Source of the DNA: an uncultured Acidobacteriota bacterium
GTDB taxonomy: Bacteria; Acidobacteriota; Blastocatellia; RBC074
NCBI GenBank assembly: GCA_902825875.1
Contig: CADECP010000024.1
Span: forward strand, 54,067-118,066
DNA: 64,000 bases
Direction: 5' to 3'
Shown: piece after piece, positions 47,203-55,660 of the stretch
Layout of the letters: each line of letters opens with the position of its first letter
Position numbering within the stretch: the first letter of the stretch is position 1
Made by a program: the position numbers and the translations under genes
The notes under the pieces: generated by a model
Seen by the model: the letters and a program-made list of their open reading frames with translations, nothing else
Told to the model about the DNA's origin: nothing
Database searches by the model: none

Positions 47203-48330
47203 TTACGCTTGGCCGATAAAACGGCAAACGATCTCCACCACTTCTTTGCCAGAATCGGCAGACGAACCGACCGGCACGTCGCAATTCGCCTGAAATTCCC
47301 TGACGGACAACGGCGAAGAAGTCATTGCGCCAGAGGCTGCAATCACCTTGTTGCGCGTCTGTTTCAATTTCTCGATGGCATACAGCGCCGACAAACCATC
47401 TTTTGCCGTCAGCAACAACCCTTTGATTGCGCTGCTTACCGAAGGTTCGTCCAGCAACATTGCGGTTTCACGTTGCAAAATGCCGTCGGCGACTTCCATC
47501 ACGATCACGTCAGGATTGATCTTTTCGACTTCGGCCAACATCGTGTGAAAAAGCGAAACCAGTTCTTCTTTCGAGCAAAGATAAGTTGACGGAAATCCGT
47601 AATCGCTGAAATCAATCACCAGATTCGGACGCGCCGAACGCATTTCATCCTGGTCGCGGTTGGAAACGCTGCCGGTCAATTTACACGCCGCCACGCGCAG
47701 CCCTTTTTCGCACAGACCTTTGATGAGTTTGGTGCTGGTGGTTGTTTTGCCGCTGTTCATGCTGGTTCCAACCACGACAATCAAATTGTTGATCGCCTTT
47801 TGCGGGAAGGAAGAAACGAACGTGCGCTCGACCAAATTGAACCGCTCGCCGCGACGATCATTCAGAAATCCGACAAAAGAAACTTTGGTCGGTTTGCCTG
47901 TGTCTTTGTGCTTGGATTTGACGGTTCCGATCATCCCGCCCGCAGTCAGCAAACTGAGGTTGTTCAATCCGCTCACTTCGCCTTCAAAGGCATCGGTGGC
48001 GTAACGATTGCCGAAAACACCGACAAAATGATCGCCGGGAAAAATTCGCAGCCGTTTATTGTCCGCCGTGACAAGTCGGTAATGCGCGCCGATCTCTTCG
48101 ATCCGCACCATCACCAAATCACCAGCTTTCGGCGCTCGCCTGATGTCACGGTCAATTGCGTATCCTTCGAATGATTCAAGCACGCGGCAGGCCCAAGCCC
48201 ATTTGATGTCGTGCCCCTGCATCATGACCGTTTCGGATTTGCGTTCCGGCCTGCTGAAAAGCGATGGCATGACAATGGGTTTCAAACTTTGCAGGGCAAC
48301 TTGTGCGGTGTTCAAATGTGTTCCGACCAT
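47203..48330 (-). CDS. DUF1611-family P-loop NTPase
   Basis: A 375-residue protein from ATG 48330 with AAAAGGAG upstream. The C-terminal domain starts with a P-loop (VVVGTSMNSGKTTTSTKLIK) and a CKLTGSVSNRDQDEM segment, then MEVADGILQRET. The family resembles dethiobiotin-synthetase-like NTPases; some members (DgcN) are linked to D-amino-acid metabolism. The N-terminal half is beta-rich. As the first gene of the operon it may activate or ligate the substrate that the rest process and export. Its reaction is not known. Confidence 0.83.
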   Translation of the reverse strand: MVGTHLNTAQVALQSLKPIVMPSLFSRPERKSETVMMQGHDIKWAWACRVLESFEGYAIDRDIRRAPKAGDLVMVRIEEIGAHYRLVTADNKRLRIFPGDHFVGVFGNRYATDAFEGEVSGLNNLSLLTAGGMIGTVKSKHKDTGKPTKVSFVGFLNDRRGERFNLVERTFVSSFPQKAINNLIVVVGTSMNSGKTTTSTKLIKGLCEKGLRVAACKLTGSVSNRDQDEMRSARPNLVIDFSDYGFPSTYLCSKEELVSLFHTMLAEVEKINPDVIVMEVADGILQRETAMLLDEPSVSSAIKGLLLTAKDGLSALYAIEKLKQTRNKVIAASGAMTSSPLSVREFQANCDVPVGSSADSGKEVVEIVCRFIGQA

Positions 48331-49006
48331 AAAATCTCCTTTTCGTTTTTATCCGGTTGATTTCTTGTTGGACATTTACGCCCACGCCTAAATGTTTATT
48401 GCGACCACCCCAGAGCGATTGCGTAACGCCTGAACACACTTCCGCCCGCTCCCTGTATTGCTTGCAGCTAAACCACAGCAATCGGGTTATTACCGGTTTC
48501 CGGCGATGTTCAAGGGGAAGCAAACGCTTTGAGGGGAAAAAGAATTGCGCGTTTTAGAAATGCTTGCAGTCTATGATTAACCTGCTCGACAAAAAACAAT
48601 CTTGCCGTTCGCCTGAAAAGAGACAGTCAGTTGTCGGAAAAATACACAACAGCCAGAAAAGTTTTGTTGAAGCCTGAAAAGTTTTATTGAATACGAACTG
48701 GTGTTTGCCGCCCGGCCTGGCACTGCTTTTGGCAAAGCACTGAGAATCTAATTCGGAAAAAATTTCGAGCAATGTATTTTCCATACCACCAACCACCTCT
48801 TCCTTGCCGAAGCCGATGAAAACCTGTTTTCCGAAAGCTTCATTATCCTCCAATTAGCAAGCTAACCAATTTCAACAACCATAACTGGAGAAGTAACAAG
48901 CGAAGCCTTTTGCGGCTTTCAGGTTACTTTTCTGCCACAGACAGGCTCGCCCGGAAGTTACACCGCTCGGAGGCTTGTCGTTTTCCGAAACTTTAGGAGA
49001 CAAAAA
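48331..49006. other. Divergent intergenic region
   Basis: About 675 bp between the divergent DUF1611 and beta-helix genes. It should hold both promoters; I recognise no clear consensus boxes. A minus-strand frame from ATG 48784 to 48554 encodes 76 residues with five cysteines, but has no convincing ribosome binding site or family likeness, so it is only a weak precursor-peptide candidate. Near 48897-48986 several short GC-rich inverted segments (AGCC/GGCT, GACAGGCTC/GGCTTGTC) could form an untranslated leader structure. Confidence 0.3.
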
Positions 49007-50122
49007 ATGAACTTCGTTTTTTCATCAAGATTGAAACTCAACTACATCGGCTCGGCAGTTCTGGCAATCGCCTTTGCGCTTAGCTTCAGCCTGACCGCAC
49101 AGGCGCAAACCATGTCCAGCACACTGGAATTGAAAAATGCCTGTGAAACCAGTCCGGGCAATGTGGTGGCAATCAATGCGAACACACAAATTTCCACCGG
49201 CCCTCAAGCGCCGCTGACTGAAATCGTCAATACCAAATGCACGCTGGTCATCGCTCCGCAGGTGACATTCGAAGCCAGTCAGGTTTCGATGACTTTCAAC
49301 GGGCCGCTGTCAATTCAGGCCAGCACGGAAGGCCGCGCCTTGTTTTTGGAAAGCTCATTCACGGCGCGTTCGGTTTCAGTGGCGCTGGGAAATCTGGGCG
49401 GTTTGTTGGTGGAACGCTCGCTGCTGCGTTCGACGGTGGGTGGCATTTCGGTTACGTCCGGCGTTGAAAGTTTTGTTGACGTCAGAGGGCCGATCGTCGG
49501 TGGCGGTCTGATTTCAAATCAAGGCATCAACATCAGCGGCGGCCAGAAATTCTTTGGCTCGTTTACTGATGCTGAAGTTCGCGCCAATGCGAACATCACC
49601 GTCAACATGAGCGGGGCCGAAGCGCAATTCATCTCGACGACTTCGACGGTCAACAGTGCCAACGGCGCGATCAACATCACCGGCAGCGGCGCAAAAGCCT
49701 TTGTCGAATTCAAACTCGGAGCCGTCGCCACCGGACGCAACGGCGTGAACGTGACTCTGAACGGAACCGAATCCACAATCAACGGAAGCGAATTCAGCAT
49801 CGGCAGCGCGGCGGCAGGCGTATTCCTGCGAACTGGCGGTTCGAAAGGAGCAATTACGTTGGGAGTGGGAACCATTTCTTCCGGCACGGCCACGCTTATT
49901 CAATCTTCGCTGACCGGCACCGAAGGAAAAGCCGTGCTTCAGGACGCCACTGTCACAGCAGGTGGCAATCTGCGAATTGAAACCGGCGGACTGGGCAATT
50001 CCGAAGTATTGGACAGCAGCCTGACTTCCAACACTCTGGTGCGAATCCTTTCCGGCGCGGGCGGTAACTGCAAATCGCAAAACAACATCATCAACGCGCC
50101 CGTCCAGCAAATTTGCCTCTAA
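49007..50122 (+). CDS. Secreted beta-helix-like protein
   Basis: A 371-residue exported protein from ATG 49007 with AGGAGA seven bases upstream. A signal peptide ends at about TAQAQ. The mature part repeats short alternating strands with Asn and Gly turns (ISGGQKFFGS, NITVNMSGAEA, AINITGSGAKAFVEF, GVNVTLNGTE), typical of a right-handed parallel beta-helix. It has Cys pairs at both ends of the mature protein (LKNACETS, NTKC and GNCKSQ, QICL), probably disulfide-capped. No enzyme motif is visible. It is divergent from the 48330-40444 operon, so it could be exported in the same condition, but a direct link is unproven. Confidence 0.75.
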   Translation: MNFVFSSRLKLNYIGSAVLAIAFALSFSLTAQAQTMSSTLELKNACETSPGNVVAINANTQISTGPQAPLTEIVNTKCTLVIAPQVTFEASQVSMTFNGPLSIQASTEGRALFLESSFTARSVSVALGNLGGLLVERSLLRSTVGGISVTSGVESFVDVRGPIVGGGLISNQGINISGGQKFFGSFTDAEVRANANITVNMSGAEAQFISTTSTVNSANGAINITGSGAKAFVEFKLGAVATGRNGVNVTLNGTESTINGSEFSIGSAAAGVFLRTGGSKGAITLGVGTISSGTATLIQSSLTGTEGKAVLQDATVTAGGNLRIETGGLGNSEVLDSSLTSNTLVRILSGAGGNCKSQNNIINAPVQQICL

Positions 50123-50156
50123 AAGCCTGTTTTGAAAGTTGGTAACGTGCCTTTTA

Positions 50157-50347
50157 CAGCCTGCGAAGCAGGCGTTAGACAGTAGCTCCGTGCGCGAGCG
50201 CGGAGAATCGAAGCCAATTTTTCTCTCCAAGCTCCGAAAGGAGCGGCAGCCAGCAATGATCTGTCGCCCCTTGCGGGGCTTGGGCAGGTATGTTGCCCTC
50301 GTCCCCGCGCTTCGCACGGGGCTATTTTCTGACGCTCTTTCAGAGCT
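50157..50347. repeat. Run of six small hairpins (REP-like cluster)
   Basis: Six short inverted repeats in ~190 bp: GCCTGCGAAGCAGGC (50160), CTCCGTGCGCGAGCGCGGAG (50186), GCTCCGAAAGGAGC (50231), GCCCCTTGCGGGGC (50266), CCCCGCGCTTCGCACGGGG (50303) and GCTCTTTCAGAGC (50334). Similar strings of hairpins occur as degenerate dispersed repeats in Acidobacteria and Planctomycetes. Nothing else is seen between 50123 and 50656. Confidence 0.7.
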
Positions 50348-50656
50348 AAATCGGAAGGAGGCCAGCTTTTCTTCTTTCAAAACACACTCTAAGCAAATCC
50401 CACAACCAATCTGACCCGCCACCACGCTGGCTCCGTTCAAATTGACCGGAGCCAGCCCGCATTTGAGCCTGGAAAAAAAAGTTCGCTGAAATGTATTTTC
50501 GGAGGCAATCTGCCACTCCTTTAACCAGCACATTTCCCGCGAAGGTTCCAAACCTACAAATGGGGTCTTGAGATGTCGTCACTAAGAAGTATTTTGGAGG
50601 TCTTCGATTTCTCGTTAGAGGAGAGGGCCGATTTTGCAAAAAAGGAGCGATTCGAT

Positions 50657-51022
50657 ATGGCTAGTGTAAACCAGTGTTTGGAAGAAGCGATGCAAATTGA
50701 AGGAGCGATGGGAGCCGCTCTGGTGGATTGGAATAGTGGCATGTGCCTGGGCACAGCCGGTGGTAATGGAAATATCAATCTGGAAATTGCCGCTGCGGGC
50801 AACACCGAAGTTGTGCGAAGCAAGATGAAAGTCATGCAAAGTCTGGGCTTGCGAGACAGTATCGAAGACATACTGATTACGCTGGGTCGCCAGTATCACC
50901 TTATCAAGTTGTCAACCGCTCATCCGGATTTGTTTCTTTACCTTATCCTGAACCGGGAGCAATCCAATCTGGCGCTTGCCCGATACAAACTCAATCAGCT
51001 TAACGAAGCCTTGAAGGTTTAG
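50657..51022 (+). CDS. Roadblock/LC7-like domain protein
   Basis: A 121-residue cytoplasmic protein. ATG 50657 is chosen because AAGGAG lies nine bases upstream and the resulting length fits the family; an upstream in-frame ATG at 50573 has no such site. The start MASVNQCLEEAMQIEGAMGA, ALVDWNSGMCLGT and the later KLSTAHPDLFLYLILNREQS match a roadblock fold. Roadblock proteins often regulate small Ras-like GTPases of the MglA type; no such GTPase is in the window. It stands alone, 213 bp before a sigma gene. Confidence 0.7.
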   Translation: MASVNQCLEEAMQIEGAMGAALVDWNSGMCLGTAGGNGNINLEIAAAGNTEVVRSKMKVMQSLGLRDSIEDILITLGRQYHLIKLSTAHPDLFLYLILNREQSNLALARYKLNQLNEALKV

Positions 51023-51234
51023 CCCTCTCGCAATGGTTGACTGGCTGAGTTTTATTTTGAAATAGAGCCAAGGTTTTGCGTTGGCCAACGGTGAAGTTGT
51101 GTCCTCACATCGTCGCGCTTCTAAAGGTTTTTGCTATCGCCCAAAATCCCCAACACGAATGTTTTCAGCCTGCCTTTTCAAAAAGCTGCGTTGCAAATTG
51201 ACTTCGTTGCGAACCTGACTCTATCTTAGCCTTG

Positions 51235-51813
51235 ATGAAGGATCACCATAAACTTTCCGATACGGAGTTGGTCGCCAGGTGTTTGGATAAAGACGCCGAA
51301 GCCTGGGAAACGCTGATTCGGCGTTATCAACGCTTGATTATTTCGGTGGCGCTGAAATCCGGCCTTTCACAGGATGACGCCTTGGATGTGTTCCAATCCA
51401 TTTGCCTGATCCTGATCCAGAAATTGCAGACGCTGAAATCGCAGGACAAACTCAGTTCGTGGTTGATTGTCGTCACCAAACACGAATCCTGGAAAGTGAA
51501 ACAGCGTGGCGGAAAAACCGATTTGCTGGATGAAGAAGAATGGGAGCGCGTCGCTGAAATGGACGACCCGACCCGCTCCAAACCAGACGATCAGGTTTTG
51601 GCCATACAACAACAACACCTGATTCGCCGCGCCGAAGAATTTCTTTCGCCGCAATGCCGCAAGTTGCTGGCGCTGCTGTTTTCTGAAAGCGATTCAACCA
51701 GTTACGCCGAAATCGGCCAGGAAATGGGCATTCCGGTTGCCAGCATAGGGCCAACGCGCGGGCGTTGCCTGTCCAAATTGAAAGAAATCCTCCAGCAACT
51801 CGGATTCAAATAA
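51235..51813 (+). CDS. ECF-like sigma factor heading the CHAT/subtilase gene set
   Basis: A 192-residue sigma-70 family protein. ATG 51235 is preferred to the TTG just before it; no clear ribosome binding site is seen. Region 2: LVARCLDKDAEAWETLIRRY, LDVFQSICLILIQKLQTL and SWLIVVTKHESWKVKQ. Region 4: LSPQCRKLLALLFSESDSTS and YAEIGQEMGIPVASIGPTRG. It is more divergent than the other sigma factors here; SIGPTRGRCL-type ends are known from sigma genes placed before CHAT or surface-protein genes. A putative zinc-finger regulator follows 132 bp downstream. Confidence 0.87.
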   Translation: MKDHHKLSDTELVARCLDKDAEAWETLIRRYQRLIISVALKSGLSQDDALDVFQSICLILIQKLQTLKSQDKLSSWLIVVTKHESWKVKQRGGKTDLLDEEEWERVAEMDDPTRSKPDDQVLAIQQQHLIRRAEEFLSPQCRKLLALLFSESDSTSYAEIGQEMGIPVASIGPTRGRCLSKLKEILQQLGFK

Positions 51814-51945
51814 TCCGGCAAAATAATTGCCTCGCTTGGTATTTTTTCTCCCTCAAACAGTCTCATCTGAATAGACACAGGTTTATAAGCGTTTTGAACC
51901 TGTTACCCGAACCGTTTGCTTGTCGAATTTGTTATAGGAGGCAGT

Positions 51946-52590
51946 ATGAATTGCCCGGATTTATCCAGTTTGTTCGCAACAATGCGCCATCGCGCTTCTG
52001 ACCCCGAAAGCGCCGAAATCGCGGCGCATTTATCCACCGGCTGCCCCCATTGCCGTGATAATCAGCAATGGCTGTCGGAAATCGCACGTTTGAAAACCGA
52101 AGACGAATCTTTTGACGCGCCGGAAGAGTTGATTCAATGGCTGGTCGCTCAGTTCAAAGTGCAATCCGCCGACTTCGCTCCGCAACCATCACGTTTGCGA
52201 CGACTGATTGCCGAACTGACGTTCGACAGTCTGACTCGGGGACGTTTGGTCGGCGTGCGATCAGAACTGGCCGGAGCTGAAATTGCCGGTCCGCGCCGAC
52301 TGCTTTATCACGTGGACGGTTACGATATTGACCTTAGATTCGAACGAGCCAAACGCAACGCATTAGATGAAATGGTCGGACAGGTATTGCCGGAACAAAA
52401 AACAATTGCGCTTTTGGATAAATTCACGGTTCGATTACTGAAAGACGAACAGGAAATTATGAGCAGCCGAGCCGACACGGACGGAATGTTTGTCTTCGCG
52501 CAAGTGCCTGCCGGAGTTTTCGACCTGAAAATCGAAGTGCCCGAAGGCGAGATATTCATCAATCAGGTCAGCATTTCGCGGACACCTTAG
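51946..52590 (+). CDS. Putative zinc-finger anti-sigma-like regulator
   Basis: A 214-residue protein from ATG 51946 with GGAGG seven bases upstream. The first 55 residues carry an HLSTGCPHC motif, the His/Cys pattern of an anti-sigma zinc finger (zf-HC2-type H-x3-C-x2-C, here HLSTGCPHC). The middle is unassigned. Residues about 165-214 look like a small beta-sandwich (EIMSSRADTDGMFVFAQVPA, GVFDLKIEVPEG) as in carboxypeptidase-regulatory domains. There is no membrane segment. Between a sigma factor and a CHAT protease, it is the natural candidate to hold and release the sigma factor. Confidence 0.72.
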   Translation: MNCPDLSSLFATMRHRASDPESAEIAAHLSTGCPHCRDNQQWLSEIARLKTEDESFDAPEELIQWLVAQFKVQSADFAPQPSRLRRLIAELTFDSLTRGRLVGVRSELAGAEIAGPRRLLYHVDGYDIDLRFERAKRNALDEMVGQVLPEQKTIALLDKFTVRLLKDEQEIMSSRADTDGMFVFAQVPAGVFDLKIEVPEGEIFINQVSISRTP

Positions 52591-52792
52591 CGTTGTGCGC
52601 CAAAGATGCGCAGAGCCGCAAAGCAAAAGCGATCCTTGAAAAGAAGAGCAATCTTTCTTTTTGGAGGGTGGGACGTTTTTGGCAGACTGAATTTCCGTTT
52701 TGGGGGATTCGGATTTTCGATCTGGGCATTGCAGTTTCGATGGCGCACACGCTAAGCCCCGTGCATTCTTACCCCCCTCACCGGAATCTAAA

Positions 52793-55603
52793 ATGGAATT
52801 GACTGATAACAGCGACTCGATTTCAAGCAACGACAATGTCACGTTTGAGATGATCGAATCGCTTAAGAAAGAAGTGGACTCCTGCCTTCGCACCGACGCT
52901 CAACAGGCTTTCGAGCGCGCCGAAACGACTTACAGATTGTCACTTCAATCTGCTGATCCGCTGGCGCAGGCGCTCGGCGTGCGAGCCAAAGCGCAAGCGC
53001 AGCATGTGCTTGGCCAGTACGTCGCAGCGACCGAATCTTACCAACAAGCCCGGCAGATTTATCAAACCAACGACAAACCGGTTGAAGCCGCGCGAGTGAC
53101 GCGCGCTCTGATTGACACGCTGATGTATCAGGGTGATTACGACCTGGCGTTAAAGCTGGCCGATGAAGCGCGAGAAATCTTTGCCCAACACGACGAGAAA
53201 CTGCTGGCTGCTCAACTGGAAAGCAATGTCGGAAACATTTATCACCGGCTGGATCGGTATCAAGAGGCGCTGAATTGTTACGAACGAGCGCAGAAAAGCT
53301 TTGCCGCGCTTGACGATCAACGAGCACTGGCAACCGCCGCTTACAACGCAGCCAACATTCATTCTTGTCTGGACGATTTTCGCCGCGCGCGCGAACTTTA
53401 CCAACAAGCACTTGATCTGTTTCAAGAACAAGGCATTGAAAGCTTCGCCGCTTCGGCGCGGTACGCGCTGGGGTATTTGCGCTTCCAGACCGGCGAGTTT
53501 CACCAGGCCATACGCATATTGCACGAAGTGCGCGCAGAGTTTTTGCGGCTTGGCGATCAACCGGGAGCCGCGCTGTGCGATTTGGATTTGGCGGAAATTC
53601 ATCTGCAACTACACGTCACAAATGAAGCCGCTGCACTGGCACAGCAGGCGCACAATCAATTCCATCAACTGGGCATGCGATTTGAATCGGCAAAGGCCTT
53701 AACTTTTCTTGGACTGGCCAGTTTGAAACAGGAAAAGTTCGATCAGGCCGAACGAATCCTGCGCGAAGCTCACGACGAATTCGCCGCAGAAGGCAATGAA
53801 GTTTACAAAGGGTTGACTCGCATTTATCTGGCAGATGTTTTGCTGAAAAACGGCCAGTTCGCTGCCGCACTTTCGATGGCGCAAGAATCTGAGGAGCTTT
53901 TTTCACGTCAAAATCTTAAAGCCAAAACCGGTTATGCCCAGTTGATCGCAGCCAGAGCGATGTTGTTACAGGGCAAACGAAACCAGGCGCAAGAACTGGC
54001 AGAAGCCGCGATGGAAAATTGCAGATCGCTCGAAGCTCCCGGACTGAAGTCACAGGCGCATGAATTGTTGGGCGATGTGTTAGTTGATGACGGCAAACTG
54101 ACGCAGGCTCACGAGCAGTATGCTCTGGCAGTCACCCATATCGAACGAATTCGCAGCGGCATCCGCGTGGACGAATATCGCAGCGCCTTTTTCAAAGACA
54201 ATCTGCAGGTTTACGAAAAACTGATCCGGCTGTGCCTGGACGACCAGGATTCGACGCGACAAGCAGAAGCATTCTTTTATCTGGAAAGTTGCAAGGCACG
54301 CACCCTGGTAGACCTCCTGGTCAACCAATTAGAAGCCGTACCGGCAAACAACGAAGGCATTCCCGATGATTTGATTCACCATTGGCAACAAATCCGCGAA
54401 GAGTTGAACTGGTTTTATAGCAAGGCCGGTCAGCACGAATCGCCAAACCAAAGCAGGCGGCTGACTGTCGAAGCTGACATCTGGCGAGAAATTGATTCGC
54501 GTGAACATGCACTGGCCGATGTGTTGCGCCAAATTCAAATTCACGATCCGCATTTCGTCTTGCTGAACGCAGCTACGGGCGTAACGGTGGAAGAGCTTCG
54601 TGAAGTTCTGGCCGAGGATGAAACCATCATCGAGTATTACTCCGACGACCGGGAATTGAAAATTTTCGTCATTGACCGAAACGGGTTACGAGTCGTGAAA
54701 AGCGATTGCGGCAGGCAGCAGCTTCGGGAGCAGGCGTTAAAACTCCGGCTTCAGCTCGAAAAATTCCAGTACGGCGAAAAATACGTTACGACTCACGCCG
54801 CCAGCTTGCTCAGCAGCGTCAATGGCTGTTTGCGCGATTTGCACCGAACGTTGTTTGCCCCGGTCGCGCCTCTGGTCGAAGGAAAAAAACTGATCTTCAT
54901 TCCTTTCGATTTGCTGCACAACGTTCCGTTCCACGCACTGTTCGACGGTCAAACGTACCTGCTCGACCGTCACGAAATCAGTTACGCGCCAAGCGCGCGG
55001 CTGTTGACGCTGTTTGCCGCCAAGCACAATCACCCGCTCGACACCGCTCTGATCTTTGGAGCGGCGGACGAATACACGCCGAAAATCACTGAAGAGATCA
55101 ACGCAATCCGCGCGCTTTATCCCAACGCCAGTTGTTTCACAGGCAGCGAAGCTTCAGCGCAATCGCTGATCTGGCATGCATCCGGCAAAAGCATTGTTCA
55201 TATCGCCAGCCACGCGGTCTTTCGACACGACAACCCCATGTTTTCCGCATTTCAACTGGCCGACGCCTGGCTGAATTTTTACGACGTTTGCGCGCTGGAC
55301 TTGCGCTCTTCGCTTGTAACCTTAAGCGGTTGCAGCACGGGCGCAAACCACGTTTACGCAGGCGATGAATTGTTGGGATTGGTTCGCGGTTTTTTGTCAG
55401 CCGGCGCCAGTTCGTTGGTGGTCAGTCTCTGGGAAGTCAGCGACCCGGTGACAGCCAGATTGATGACGGCTTTTTATCAACGATTCCGAACCGGCTTGCC
55501 ACCGCAAACTGCCTTGCGCGCGGCGGCGTTGGAACTCAAACAAGCATTTCCTCACCCCTATTACTGGGCGCCTTTTATTTTCATTGGTCGCGCCTGGTCT
55601 TAA
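52793..55603 (+). CDS. TPR-CHAT caspase-like protease
   Basis: A 936-residue protein; ATG 52793 is the best placed start although the ribosome binding site is weak (CGGAA). Residues about 25-480 are TPR repeats (YHRLDRYQEALNCYERAQKS, AARELYQQALDLFQEQ-type units). The CHAT domain covers about 640-935, with the catalytic His807 in VHIASHAVF and Cys847 in TLSGCSTGA, plus VVSLWEVSD. CHAT proteases are separase/caspase relatives; TPR-CHAT proteins act as regulated proteases in some type III-E CRISPR and gasdermin-type immune systems. Here no such partner is present; a subtilase follows 57 bp downstream. Confidence 0.9.
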   Translation: MELTDNSDSISSNDNVTFEMIESLKKEVDSCLRTDAQQAFERAETTYRLSLQSADPLAQALGVRAKAQAQHVLGQYVAATESYQQARQIYQTNDKPVEAARVTRALIDTLMYQGDYDLALKLADEAREIFAQHDEKLLAAQLESNVGNIYHRLDRYQEALNCYERAQKSFAALDDQRALATAAYNAANIHSCLDDFRRARELYQQALDLFQEQGIESFAASARYALGYLRFQTGEFHQAIRILHEVRAEFLRLGDQPGAALCDLDLAEIHLQLHVTNEAAALAQQAHNQFHQLGMRFESAKALTFLGLASLKQEKFDQAERILREAHDEFAAEGNEVYKGLTRIYLADVLLKNGQFAAALSMAQESEELFSRQNLKAKTGYAQLIAARAMLLQGKRNQAQELAEAAMENCRSLEAPGLKSQAHELLGDVLVDDGKLTQAHEQYALAVTHIERIRSGIRVDEYRSAFFKDNLQVYEKLIRLCLDDQDSTRQAEAFFYLESCKARTLVDLLVNQLEAVPANNEGIPDDLIHHWQQIREELNWFYSKAGQHESPNQSRRLTVEADIWREIDSREHALADVLRQIQIHDPHFVLLNAATGVTVEELREVLAEDETIIEYYSDDRELKIFVIDRNGLRVVKSDCGRQQLREQALKLRLQLEKFQYGEKYVTTHAASLLSSVNGCLRDLHRTLFAPVAPLVEGKKLIFIPFDLLHNVPFHALFDGQTYLLDRHEISYAPSARLLTLFAAKHNHPLDTALIFGAADEYTPKITEEINAIRALYPNASCFTGSEASAQSLIWHASGKSIVHIASHAVFRHDNPMFSAFQLADAWLNFYDVCALDLRSSLVTLSGCSTGANHVYAGDELLGLVRGFLSAGASSLVVSLWEVSDPVTARLMTAFYQRFRTGLPPQTALRAAALELKQAFPHPYYWAPFIFIGRAWS

Positions 55604-55660
55604 CAACCGCCCCCCGTCGTCAAACTCCCCTGACCACAAACACTTCACGGAGTAGACAAC

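Noticed and set aside
51235..55603. Type III-E CRISPR (Craspase) or gasdermin immune locus around the TPR-CHAT protein
   Set aside because: No Cas proteins, repeat array or gasdermin-like gene in the window; only the TPR-CHAT architecture is shared.
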